Origin: Ehretia macrophylla | Lineage: Eukaryota > Streptophyta > Magnoliopsida > Boraginales > Ehretiaceae | Length of the DNA stretch: 64,000 bases | Direction: 5' to 3' | Assembly (NCBI GenBank): GCA_037974665.1 | Contig: CM075777.1 | Location: 10,563,001-10,627,000 of the forward strand | Shown here: piece by piece, positions 34,492-46,300 of the stretch | How positions within the stretch are numbered: position 1 is the stretch's first letter | Layout of the letters: each line of letters begins with the position of its first letter | Program-made: the position numbers and the translations under genes | The notes under the pieces: model-generated | Told to the model about the DNA's origin: nothing | Seen by the model: only the letters and a program-made list of their open reading frames with translations | The model's database searches: none

Positions 34492-34698
34492 GTGGTAGCG
34501 GCAATATTTAGTTCTATTGCGTTTTTCGGGTCAGCCTTTCATTCTCGATGCTGGAGGTAGGTGGTTCTGGTGCTGGATCTCCATTAAGATCTGCTCCCTT
34601 GAGGTGTTAAGTGGAATGAACATAGTGAACCGGGGGTTTTGCTTGAGCTGCTGAGGCTGCTTTCCTTGGTCATTTTGGATCTTACCGCCAGGTTGGGC

Positions 34699-35751
34699 TT
34701 AGGAGGTTTCTCCATTTTTTTCGATTTTCTTCTCCTTGTCATCGTCCCTCTTAGCTTGATGGATTTCCTCCGAGTGTATGTACCCTTCTGCCCATACCAT
34801 CAGCTCGGCTATTGTATCCATGAGGTCAATGGCCAAGGAAGAGGTAAGGGGTCCCGACCTAAGCCCACTTTGGTAAGCCATTAGCGCCATGGAATCCTCC
34901 AGGTTGGGGATCCTGAAGGTCTCTTCATTGAATCGGGCTGTGTAAGCACTCAAACTCTCTCATTTGTGCTGTTTCACCGACAACAATGATGAGGTGTGAC
35001 GCGTTGCACGTCAACTTCCAGTGAAGCGGGACAAGAAAGCCTCAACCAGCTGATGAAAACTTGCAATAGAGCTGGGACGAAGTTTTTAGAACCAGTCCAA
35101 GGCATTGCCAACCAGGGTGGTTGGGAATGTTTTCATCTTCATGAGGTCGGTCATATCATTCAGAGTCATATGGTGGTCGAAGTTCAGCAAGTGGCTGGCT
35201 GGGTCTCCGTCCCCATTATAAATCGCCAGGTTGGGCATCCGGTTACCGGTGGGCAATGGTGTTGCCAGTACTTTAGGCGAGAGTGGGTTTACGCCGAGCT
35301 GGTTAATGACCTTGGCTATGGCAGCCGCAGTCTTGGCCTGCTCGGGGTCGGCGTGGGCTGCCCTCTTTCCTCTCGCCTCTACGGGTCTTGCCTCCGGCTC
35401 CAGGAATCCTTCTCCATCTTGTGCTCGGGTTCGCCCCGGGGCCAGAATGCGGAACTGTGGGTGCATGGGCCGCAGTGTAGCTGCTTGTAGAATTGGGGGT
35501 TCCGCAGCTAACCGGGCTACCTGCTCCTTTAGCTCCTGGAACATTTTAAGCATCATCCTCATCTCCGGCGTCAGGCTGGAGTTGGGGTCTCCATCTGTGT
35601 AGGGGTTGGTTTCTGAGGCTAAGTGTATACGTTGGCTCATTCCAACGTCGGCTTGGGTTTGATCTTGGCTTGGCACCTGCGTGGTTTCGAGGTCCTCGTC
35701 CGGGTTGGGTGAGTCCTCTACCGGTGCGCTGTGACTTCTAATTTGTACCAT
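34699..35751 (-). pseudogene. Gag N-terminal and capsid region of the Tat-type element, broken
   Basis: ATG at 35751 opens a 221-codon frame rich in Pro, Gln and Glu that ends at 35086 after MTDLMKMKTFPTTLVGNALDWF-like capsid sequence (the usual ...GxAxxWF of plant Gag). The capsid continues in another frame as ESLSAYTARFNEETFRIPNL and LMAYQSGLRSGPLTSSL (34953-34699). The match to plant retrotransposon Gag is by family resemblance. Stops and shifts separate the parts. Confidence 0.8.
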
Positions 35752-35799
35752 GATGGTTTCTCAATGAGTGGTGAGAAGAGTGATAGAAAGAACTCGTTT

Positions 35800-35818
35800 C
35801 CCACAGACGGCGCCAAAC
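35800..35818 (-). other. Primer-binding site of the Tat-type element
   Basis: On the minus strand, next to the 5' LTR, the sequence reads GTTTGGCGCCGTCTGTGGG. The TGGCGCCGT stretch complements the 3' end of tRNAs ending ACGGCGCCA, such as plant tRNA-Asp; the match beyond nine bases is poor. Position and wording are standard for plant Ty3/gypsy elements. Confidence 0.75.
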
Positions 35819-36283
35819 TGTCGAGGTCGGAAATCCTCGCAGCTGAACTTTCAGGTTGGCCTCTGATCTGAACTTTCGGGTTGGCCTCCGAGTTGAATTT
35901 TCAGGTCGGCAACTAAATCTGCACAAGGAAAAAGAAGGAAAAGGTGAAGTGATGACCCGGATTTTTCCCTCGGGCGTGCGAATGATTAGTATGTCCGAGC
36001 TGGCAAGGTAGCTGAGAGCATTTAATGACGAGTTACCTCTGAAATGAAGGGGGCAAAGCTCTATTTATACTAAATTAGGGGTCTGATAGCATTTAATGCG
36101 GTGTAGCTTTATGTCCCATCAGTGCTTTATGTCCCATCGGAACAGCTGGCACTGGGGTTGGGGTTTTCCGGGGTTGGGTCAGTATCCAGGTTGGGCATTT
36201 AGCTGAATGCGCTAGGCTCGGCTCAGATTAGCCCGTCTCAGCTCGGCGTGGGTAACTCACCTCAGCTTGGGGACCCCTCGTCA
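35819..36283 (-). repeat. 5' LTR of the Tat-type element (465 bp)
   Basis: Same borders as the left LTR (TGTCGAGGTCGG...CCCCTCGTCA), followed by the GTTAC target copy. On the minus strand AGTATAAATAGAGC near 36057-36072 is the TATA box, about 215 bases into the LTR. Confidence 0.93.
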
Positions 36284-36465
36284 GTTACCTTCAGTATGGG
36301 GACCCTTAAAGCTCCGGGACTAGATGGTTTTGCCGGGCTTGTTTTTTCAAAGGTTTTGGCATATCATTGGGAGAGATGTGTGCGAAACAGTAAAATCTTT
36401 TTTTTCGTGACGGGAGAATGCTTGCAAATATCAATCAAACCCTTATTTCATTAATCCCCAAAGTT
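36284..36465 (+). pseudogene. LINE ORF2, part 2 (start of reverse transcriptase)
   Basis: After the gypsy element the LINE frame resumes with FSMGTLKAPGLDGFAGLVFS, the KAPGPDGF motif of plant LINE reverse transcriptase. It reaches NINQTLISLIPKV at 36465, where the CACTA element starts. Confidence 0.8.
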
Positions 36466-38301
36466 CACTATAAGAAATTTCGCGTTCAGAGACGGTACAT
36501 TTTCGTCTCCGTTTCGTCTCCAATTTGAAAAAGAGATGGAATGGAGACGATCGAGTGTCACCTTTCGACCCGTCTCCTTTTTTGAATTTCGTCTCCGTTT
36601 CATTTCAAATGGAGACGAAAAGATATTTCGTCACCAATTCGTTTCCCTCACATTTCGTCTGCATTCGGTCTCCCTTGCATTTCGTCTTATTTAAGTCTCC
36701 CTATAATTTCGTCTCATTTCCGTCTCCATTCACATTTCGTATCCATTCCGTCTCCCTCACATTTTGTCTCATTTCCATCACATTTTTTAAATTTCTTTAA
36801 AAAAAAGAATTAAAAAAAATTAATAAATTCGGATTATGTCAAAATTATTATAAAAATTTGAAATTTTTTACCAAAAATTATACTATATATATATATATAT
36901 TTACCTAAATTTATCACTTATACACCTATATATACAAATATAAAAGAAAAACAAAAAGAAATCTGGATTTTTTTAAAAACCCTAAACTTATGATAAAACT
37001 ATAAAAAATCATATATTTATCTAAATATATCACTTACACACACACACACATATATATATATGAAAAGAATAAAAAACTGAATAAAGCTGAATTTTTTTTA
37101 AAAAAACCTTAAAATCATGAAAAAACTACCAAAACTATATATATTTACATAAATCTATTAGTTATACATACATATATATGACATATATACATAGTACATA
37201 TATAATCCAAAGAAACGTGGTAGTATAAAAATAAAATCTAAAATCATTGGGTCAAGAACACTATATACATATATTTGACATTATATACAAACATATATAT
37301 AATGAACCAAACCAAAACAAATTCGAAAATTAAAATAAAAGTAAATAAATGAATTACCTTAAAATGAGGTAAACTAATAGTGAGTTCACACTTAAAAATA
37401 TGAGTTAAGAGAAAGGGGAAGGGGGGTGATGCTAAATTTTGTTTTTTTTTTAATTTTCCCCCAAAATTCATTTGGTGAAAAATGAAAAAAATGGTTCAAG
37501 TGGTTGGATTCGTGCCAAGTCCTTTAAAAGGACTTGACACAAATATTTTTTTTTTGTATTTCCCCCCAAAATATGAACCACGTTCAAAAGTTTTTGAATT
37601 GGTTCAAGTGATTGTCAGCCACTTGAACCACTGTCTACTAAAATGGGTCCGTCTCGTTTTTCTGAGACAGACCCATTGGTCTGTCTCCAAAAGAGACGGA
37701 CCATTGGGTCCATCTCCTTTTTTTGGAGACAGACCCATTGGTCCGTCTTCTTTTTCAGAGACAAACCCTTTTTGGTTTTGGGATTTTTTTATTTAATTAG
37801 TATTAATTTATTTACTATTTAATTAATAATTTAATTACAAGTTTAGAGTAAAATGTTAATAATACCTTAATTATTAATATTAACTTAAATTTTAGATTAA
37901 AATAAAGTATTTAATTTATAGGGATTTTTTTAAAAAAGAAAATATTGAGATACTTTTAAAAAAAAATTATGGAAGAATTAAATTAATAAAGATAATTAGT
38001 AATTTATTTACTATTTAATTACAAGTTTATAGTAAATTGTTAAGTAAAATTTAATAATTAATTATTAATTATTTTTCGTCTCCATTTTGTCTCCGCTAGG
38101 ATACCAATTGGAGACGACATTCATGTTCCGTCTCCAAATCGTCTCCATTGGGAGATGATTTGGAGACGATATACCAGTTTCGTCTCGAAACCGTCTCAAA
38201 ATGGTCACTATTCATGTAATGAAAGTTTCGTCTCCTTTTCGTCACTTTTTTGACGACGAAAAGGAGACGAATCGTCACATTTCACAGTTTTTCTTGTAGT
38301 G
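36466..38301. mobile_element. Non-autonomous CACTA element, 1.84 kb, with dense GTCTCC subterminal repeats
   Basis: The left terminus CACTATAAGAAA and the right terminus TTTCTTGTAGTG form the 12-13-bp inverted repeats of the CACTA (En/Spm) superfamily. Both ends carry many copies of CGTCTCC or GGAGACG (about 36497-36780, 37640-37770 and 38075-38270), like subterminal transposase-binding repeats. The core is AT-rich and has no transposase. The 3-bp flanks (GTT and AAT) do not match, and about 20 residues of the LINE (the FRPISLCNV region) are missing at this point, which suggests a deletion with or before insertion. Confidence 0.82.
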
Positions 38302-40370
38302 AATGGCACTTCGGTTGAAACCTTTTATGGACTCTATTATCTCCCCAATTCAAAGTGCTTTTATCGCTGGTCGTGTGATCGAAGGTAACATCATTCGTGC
38401 TCAAGAAGCTTCACACTATCTTCAGCATAAAATGAGGAGTAAACTGTTTGAAACAGCTACCGAGTGGACATGAACAAGGCTTTTGATCAAGTTGAGTAGA
38501 ATTTTTTAAAACATCTTTTAAAATGAATGAGATTTGATGGTACTTGGGTCAATTGGATTATGCAATGTGTGACTACGGTGTCATACTCTATTGTTGTGAA
38601 TGGGGAGGTACAAAGTCCCTTATGACCAAACCGGGGTTTGCGTCAAGGTGATCCTATATCCCCTTTTCTCTTTGCTATTCTTACTTAAGAACTCTCAGCT
38701 ATTTTGGATGATCATGTCACTAGAGGTTTTATCCATGGCATTAACTTTCAAAATATTGCCCTCCACTTACTCACCTTCTCTTTGTCGAAGACTCTTTATT
38801 TTTCATCGAAGCCACAAGAGATGAAGTTTATGCTTTCAAAAATGTCTTATATCTCTATTGTTCCGCATCCAGTCAAAGTGTGAATCTCAACAAATCTGGG
38901 GTTACTTTTAGCTCTAATACTCCACCAAAAGCTCAGGAGAATGTTAGTAACATGTTTCGCATGAGGGGCCTCGATGATTTGGGAAAATACTTTGGTCTCC
39001 CAACTAGTTGGGGAAAGTCAAAAGTGAAAGCATTAAATTGGACCCAAGATCAGGTTTTAGCAAAAATTTAAGAATGAAAACACCTCTTGCCCATACAAGG
39101 TGGAAAGGGAGTCTTAATCAAAGCAATTCTCCAAGCCATTATCTCGTATGCCATGTCCGTTCTCCATTTTCCAAAAAAGGTATGCAAAACAATTTGTGGA
39201 AAAATTAAAGACTTTTGGTGGAACTCACAAGCAAAGATTCATATTCATTGGGTCAAATAGGATTTGATTTCAGAGCCTAAGGAGATGGGAGGCCTCGGTT
39301 TTTGGGATTTTAAGCTTATGAATTTTGCATTATTGGCCAATCAAGCATGGCGTATAATCAGGAACCTAGATTCGCTTACTACAAAAATTTTAAAAGACAT
39401 CTAATATCCCGATTACACATCTTCGACAGCAAAAGAAAGAAGATCAAAAACAAATTCTTGGGTTTGGACTAGCTTGATGAAAGAGTGTAGCTTATTAAAA
39501 CAAGGAACAAAGTGGTTGGTAGGAAATGGAGAGTCGATTAACATTTGGAATGATAGTTGGTTGCCCGGGCACTCTTCTCTGTGCCGTCCTCCGTCCTGCC
39601 AATTTGAAATGGTTAATGAGTTGATTGAAGATCATTCAAACTCGTGGAATCATCATTTGCTTAATGCCACCTTCTTTCATTTGACCAGTGATCAAATCAA
39701 ATCTATTAAACTCCCAAACAATAAAAGAGCTGATGTATTGTTATGGCCATATGTAAAGAATGAATTTTTTTTAGTTAAGAGTAGCTGTGCCTTTCTCATG
39801 CTGAGGGACACCATAAGTCGAACTCCAGAGCTTAAACATCCCAACAAATTCCCATACAAGTTTGGAAGCTTATTTGGCATGCAAAGGTTCCTTCCAAAGT
39901 CAAACACTTCATTTGGCAGGTTAGCAATAATTCATTAACAACGGAAGCAAACAAATTCAAGAGAAAATGTGCTAATGATCCTTTATGCAAAATTTGTGGT
40001 AATGGTACTAAAACGCCTAAACATGTACTATTCTTCAGCCTTGTTAGTAATTTGGGATGGGGTGCTTCGAATTTTTAGTGCAAACCAAATGAGATGCAGG
40101 TTGGTAGCATTGTCGAACGGTTTAAACAACTAACAGAAGAGTGTTATCTCATTGGTTACCCAAAAGGCGAACCTGAATCTCTTATATTCTGTTTAAACTG
40201 GTACATTTGGAAGGCTAGAAATGCCTCAATCTTCAAGAACATTAAGCAGGATCTATGGCTCATTGCTCACCAAGCTCAGAACCTGGCCATGGAATATTTT
40301 TGTACCAATTATCCCACCCTTAGTATTAGTGCTGACTTTTCAACAAATAGCAAAACAGTGATCAGTGCAG
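38302..40370 (+). pseudogene. LINE ORF2, part 3 (reverse transcriptase, thumb and zinc-finger region)
   Basis: Reading resumes as MALRLKPFMDSIISPIQSAF, then GRVIEGNIIRAQE, DMNKAFDQVE and RGLRQGDPISPF (usual GLRQGDPLSP). Further on come EPKEMGGLGFWDFKLMN and WLVGNGESINIWNDSWLPG (the zf-RVT region), then LCKICGNGTKTPKHVLFF. Many stops and shifts. The frame enters GCAG (40367-40370), the target of the solo LTR that follows, and RNase H resumes at 43077. Confidence 0.85.
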
Positions 40371-43072
40371 TGTCACGCCCCGACCCCGACCCATCACTAG
40401 GTTAAGGACGATACATGACATGTCAATGCTTAACCCCTGCAAGATTTGAAAGTAAAAACCTGAATAGTTATAATTTCCACAATAAGTTCCAAAAGACTTC
40501 TAAAATTCTCCCAAAACATCGGCCTTAAAGGTTTACAACACCCTGTTATATGTTATAATACCCAAGTCCATCTGTCAACATTTCAAACCTAGGTCTACTA
40601 AGTAGAGTAATCAACTTAGCTAGGTATCTAGTTGACCAAAAGAATATTACAATAGATTAAATAGTTCAATTATAAAAAATCATGCTTATTATAACAAGGA
40701 GTACATATTCACTGACAAGTATATAGATCACATAAGCAGGAATCCAACTCATCACATCAATGAAGCTTGCAACCATATGCGAGCTTGCTTGGACTAATCT
40801 TCACCTAAAATTATTAAAAGAGGGGTGAGCTAATCCTACATATACCTTAGTGAGGATGGAAACAAGGAAGAGTTTTCACAAAGGTTTTATCTTTTCGCAA
40901 ACTTCTTTCCAAAACCATGCTATGCATATACAACAAGAATAGCAAGATTAACATGGATGACAAATATACAGGAACAAATTAAACATCGTGGTAATCAGGC
41001 ATTAATTAAATAACGTACTAATCAGGCATCTCTACTCTTTGAGAACCTCAAGGGACGAAGCGAGAGTAGGATTCTCATAATAAAAGGATATCATATCTTG
41101 AATATCTTGAACTTGTTGGGGATGGCCAATCTCGAAGCTTTGTCAATATCATAACCCCATACACCAATTACGACAGTGAAATCCGGATATACACCCTAAT
41201 ACCAAGGTAGCCTGTTCATCCTGACAAGCCCAATGCCTCCCAGGTAATACAGGAAACTTCTACCATAAGGTTCGTTAGATTGCTTAATTGTGTCAAATAT
41301 ATATCTTCCGCCTCTCCAGGTGACACCCCAACTGAGAGAAGAATTCAAAATAACAAACAGGTTCAGAAGTAACAAAGTAGGTTGCCACCGGTTAGTAACA
41401 GTAATAAAAAACATAACAGTAGAATCTTGATCCAAATAGAGTGAATTTAATACATAAACATGCATGAGAAGATAGACCAAGTAGGACTCATCCGATAGCT
41501 AGACATAATCATTAGTGCAGCAAGAGGTTCATGCTAATTCGGTGCTCATAGCTAGGCTTTATTGCAATGTATTACATATGTAAGATACAAGCTAACTTAT
41601 ATGTTCAATGCTTACCAAATAAGAGTCCAAGAAAGTTCATGGAGCAAGTCAAAGACAACGGAACAAAAGACATCAATATTGCCCACGTTCAATAGCCTCC
41701 TAAGCAACATATCGAAGTTAGCAACTACATAGCACCCAAACTATGGAAATTCTACTATAATAATCTAGGGTTCGATATGGTTCTAATGCTTCCAACCGTG
41801 CCCCAATCCAATATCTATAGCTCTCGGAATCACTAAAACAAGTTCATTGCATATTTGACCAAACCGGTCGACCGGTCCTAGAGGGGGTCTTCTACCCGAA
41901 GCCTTACCAGCGGACGAGGGGTCCTCCATTGGTCGATCGGTGGAGAGGGGTCCTCCGGTCGCGCTGTTACAAAAAAAAAAACTTTCTTCTAACAATCAAC
42001 CCTACAATAACTCAACCTCCTAAGCAATAATCAAGCAAGTTCAAGGTAACTATTAGGCATCATACAAGAGTTCGAAACTTAATCAAAACCACCCCACCTC
42101 AATGATCAATAGCCAACCTACCAAGAATTCAACATAGCTCACAACATCAAAATCAACCTTCAAGCTCTAAATGCTAGCTTCATGCCACTAATTTTTACAT
42201 ACAAGTTACATACACTTTGTCACCAACAAGAACAAGACCAAGCTTACCCCACAACTTCACAAGATCATTAATTCACAAATTGAGTAAGCCCTAGATCTAC
42301 AACACACAATATCTTCAACCTTCACATTTAGGCTCTTGTATACAACCTATAACAAGATTAACATCATATGATCATCAAACTAACCTTAAATGAGCATTTA
42401 AACATCATTTTGAAGAATCCCTCACCCTAATGTTGAAGCCTAGAAGCAAATAGAACAAGTAGAATGCTAGCAAGCAAGAGTAGAAGCAATAAAATGGCTT
42501 GTTCTTCCTCCTCTTCCTTCTTTCTTCTTTCATTCTTTTCTTTCTTTTCTCTCCCAAGCTCCAACGTGTATGTGTGTGTTGTGTGGGCTGATTGTGGGTG
42601 TGCGTGTGTTATAATATTTGTGTGTGTGTGTATGGTGTAATTTATGTGTTAGGTAGAAAATATCTTAAGGCCCAAAAGACCACCTTACCTCTCAACTAAC
42701 CTATGTATTACTAGTTTGCCATTCTAGTTGTTTCCTAAGTATTTAGTTGCTTGTCTTGACTTAGTAATAATTAATTGTCCTACGATATCTAAATCACATA
42801 ATTGCACGCTAACCAATATAAGTGCACGTAAAACAATGCAAATACACATAATCCAAGATAACCGCACGTAAATCAATTTTAAAATATGTAAAATGATTTA
42901 ATTATTATCTACGTTACCTAAATTATCCTAAGACACGTAATTGAATCTAAATGCACGTTAAATGAGGCATGTGCACGTAAAACGATGTAAATGCATATTA
43001 AATGACGTAAAAATATATGAGATGCTATAAAATGCATATGGGCTCTATACTGGCTCAGTACGGGATCTCACA
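40371..43072 (-). mobile_element. Solo LTR, copy E (2.70 kb), minus orientation
   Basis: The plus-strand start TGTCACGCCCCGACCCCGAC is the reverse complement of the GGGGCGTTACA-type 3' end of copies A-D, and the end GGGATCTCACA mirrors their TGTGAC start. It is flanked by GCAG on both sides (40367-40370 and 43073-43076). Removing one copy rejoins the LINE frame as SAESKWTP. It contains a GT-rich simple repeat near 42572-42640. No coding domain. It is a more distant relative of A-C than they are of each other. Confidence 0.72.
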
Positions 43073-43320
43073 GCAGAATCGAAGTGGACACCACTACTAA
43101 TGGGACTTTAAAAATCAGTTGTGATGCTTTTGTTATTAAAGAAGAAAACAGCGTCGGTGTGGCCTTTATGCTGAGAGACCATCACGAAACTCTTCGAGGC
43201 AGCAGAGCATGAATAAAGAAAACTGAAGATGTTTGTGTTGCTAAGGTGGTTGTTTTAAATGATGGATGTTCTTTTATACAAGCTAACAATTTCCAGAACG
43301 TCATTATCGAAGTGGACTCC
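43073..43320 (+). pseudogene. LINE ORF2, part 4 (C-terminal RNase H)
   Basis: The frame reads LKISCDAFVIKEENSVGVAF and MLRDHHETLRGSRA, then after a stop VIIEVDSC. This is the plant LINE RNase H (usual K.N.DGA......G.G...RD and E.DS motifs). It ends at 43320 where the copia LTR starts. The continuation beyond the copia element was not found. Confidence 0.75.
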
Positions 43321-46300
43321 TGTAGGGGCAAATATACTTAAGAGGGGGTGTGAATTAAATATTTACCTAATGACTACCAATTAAAAAAATTCAATATGAA
43401 ACAATTGAAATTCAAATAGGCAATTTATCAAACATGTAGAAGGAACACAAAATGAAAGCAATGAAGTAAAAAGGATAGAAGACGAACACAACGATTTAAG
43501 GTGGTTCGTTAATCTACATCTACTACCTAAGGTTACCTGTGACGCCCGGGATTTCATCACGTATTTCTTTATAATTGTTGCATATTTATTTGAGCATTCT
43601 TACGTGCATTATTTTTCTTGCTTAATTGCTTTATTTTGAGGCTACTATTTATAAGATTTTCGACCGTCTTAAAAGTGCGATTTAATATTTTTCCTAAGTC
43701 ATATGACACATAAAATGAATCAGAAACTTGTCAATTTGGACTTTTGAGCTTGGGAACGTGCATTTAGAAAATGTTTTTTGCATCATTGGAATAGTGTTAC
43801 GTACGTAACAACCTTGGTTTTGGTTTGGTTAGCATTTGATTAGGGTTTAGCTTAGTTTGACTAGGATTTTAATGGCAGTTGACCACAACTAATTGCATAT
43901 GGATTTTAATGGCAGTTGACCACAACTAATTGCATATACTCATACATATATACCTTATATACTACACACAAGCAATTACTCAACAAAAACAAAGCAAAAA
44001 ATTACCCATATATATCCCTCAAGCTCGTGACCCCTAAAGGAGGAAAATGAGAAAAATTCTCCAACAATTCTTGCTAGCTTGGCTTCTAGGCTTGGTCTTG
44101 AGGAAATCTTGGAGGCCCTAGGACATCTACAACTTGGTTTCATCTTCCAAATTATGAGGGAGTTGCATATTTCATGATTTTTAAAGTTGATGCATATATA
44201 TTGAATTTCTTGTATTGTTGAATTTAGCTATTTTGCTTGTTATAAATGCTTGTTATATGATCTTTGGAGCCTATATAACTCTTTTGCATAGCTTATTATC
44301 ATATTCAATGGTTGATTGTTGAGATTGATTGAAGAAGGTAATGAATAGTGTTTGAAATTAGGGTTTTGAGAAAACTTATTAATTGGATTGATTTGAGACT
44401 TCAATTAGGTGTTTTAGACATTAGTGGAACTAGTCATAGGCTCACGTGGGTTTGAATTGCTCAGAAATGTGATAAAATGCAAATTTGGTAATCTTTAAAA
44501 AGGGGATTTTCCCCAAAATGCAATCCGGGCACGTTTGGGCTTTGGTTTAGGTATCATTGGGGTATGAAAGCACTTTTGGTGCTTTCGTTACATGAAATTA
44601 GGGTTCGAATAAGGTAGTTGTAGTTAAAACCCGCCCGGGGCCTTCCCGAGCTTTTGCTTCTAAAACGGGTTTTTATGATCTCAATAGGTGTCTTTTAGCT
44701 TAACTAGGAATGTAGTATGATTAGGATATGGTTTGGTAACCTTGAGATGCACTTAGGAGGAGAAAAGCTTGGTTAAAGTAAGAGAAAAAGTAGTATTTGG
44801 CTATTTTTGACGCATCTAGAGCTTGTTATTGTGTTGTCATGTATTATATTGATTGTCTAAGGTTTAATTGAGCTATTTGAATAGATTGTGGGGAAAAATT
44901 ATGTTGAATGCTTCTTTTAAGACTTTAGAGCTATTTCGTGCATATGTTGGCTTATACTGTGTTTATATGTGAGAGCGGCCTACTTTGTCGACCCTCTTGC
45001 GTGTTATTTGATATCTTGATTCTTGTGGACTTGTATTGAGGTTGCGCAACCTTTTCAGATATGGTAGCGTCGAGAAACATGGGCGGCGTCGGGCTTGCCG
45101 TGCTCCCTCGACTACTATGGTGCCTATTCCCTTTCTCGCTGAGTATACTCTACTACCCCAGAGGCATGGTTCACCTGCTGGGCATGTGGACCTATCTCAG
45201 GAGAAAGGGTCGTAGGATTGGGATACATCCAGAGTATCCCAACTTGTTAGAGTAAGGGTTTGCCGGCACTTAAGTAAACTTCGTGGTTCGTGGTTCGAGA
45301 TTGAAGACTTGAAGTGGAACCATATTCTTTTTAATGTGGTTAAATACTTGCTATTTAATCTTGTTGTTTATGTTATACGTATATGATTTCTTGTATTTGC
45401 ATATCATATTACATGCCCCGATATGTTGCATCATCTTCCTCACTGGGCAACATTGTTGCTCACTCCTCATTTAAACATGTTTCAGGAGAAGCTGAGGTGA
45501 ATCCCTAGCTGATAGTAGTAGAGGAAGAAGAAGAAGTGCACGTAGATCAGATTCCTTGATTCCTGTATGATAAGGTTGATCATATGTGCAGTTTGCTTGG
45601 AGTTGTTGTTAGTTGTTGTGTTTTGAAACCTTGTGGTCTTATGTATAGTTGGTGAATGTAGTAACTTGTAATCCTATGTAATGGATAACTAAGTGAGATG
45701 ACATGTAATAATGAATTCTAGTTTACTTTTCTTATTGCATGCTTGGGTATTTGTTAACTTGATGAAAAACCTTGGTTATAGTTATATCTAACTACTTATA
45801 GTTAAAAATTAATCTAGTCTTGCATGCTTGTGTGCTATAAGTAAATTTTGTTGTTCCAAGGCTCGGATGGCCTGAAAATTTTGGGTTGACTATGAATACC
45901 TTGGAAGATAGATTGTATGTGTTGTTGAATGTGAGTCGAGGATTGTATGTGGTTAATTACAGGTAACAGTTTTGTCCACAGTACAGAGGAGACTCTGTCC
46001 GAGTGACGGGTCCGGACTTGACCTATAGCGTGGGGTTGGGTTCGGGGCGTTACATTACCTCCCTTAGGATTTCCACTAATAGTGCCTCTTCACAAGTTGG
46101 TAAAGCACAAACCAACAATACAAATCATCTTTGAGTCCACAAGAGTACTACAAACCTCTTCACTTATTTGAGTCCACAAAGAAGATTTTTCACTATTCTT
46201 TATACATTAAATCTCTCAAAGCTATAGATCTAGAGTGTTTATCTCACAATAAGAATGAAGTAAATGTTGAGTACAATATCTCTCTTCAATAATAAATGAA

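Larger units (their letters stand above)
26435..36283 (-). mobile_element. Tat-lineage Ty3/gypsy LTR retrotransposon, 9.85 kb, minus orientation
   Basis: Two direct LTRs (26435-26898 and 35819-36283) with TG...CA ends are flanked by a perfect GTTAC duplication (26430-26434 and 36284-36288). The order on the minus strand is 5' LTR, primer-binding site, gag, protease, reverse transcriptase with RNase H, a second (archaeal-type) RNase H, integrase, antisense gene, polypurine tract, 3' LTR. The pol order, the extra RNase H and the antisense gene place it in the Tat lineage (Retand/Tat-like). Premature stops, frameshifts and a changed catalytic residue mean gag-pol is not functional. The two LTRs differ at about 35 sites by eye (about 92 percent identity), mostly C/T transitions, so this is not a recent insertion. 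Confidence 0.93.

Noticed and set aside
34996..35602. Plus-strand frames of 164 and 123 codons over the gag region
   Set aside because: They overlap the minus-strand Gag frame, which has recognisable Gag sequence; these do not.
40371..43072. Host gene or long non-coding RNA between the LINE pieces
   Set aside because: Termini mirror the solo-LTR family and the GCAG flanks rejoin the LINE frame, so it is an insertion.
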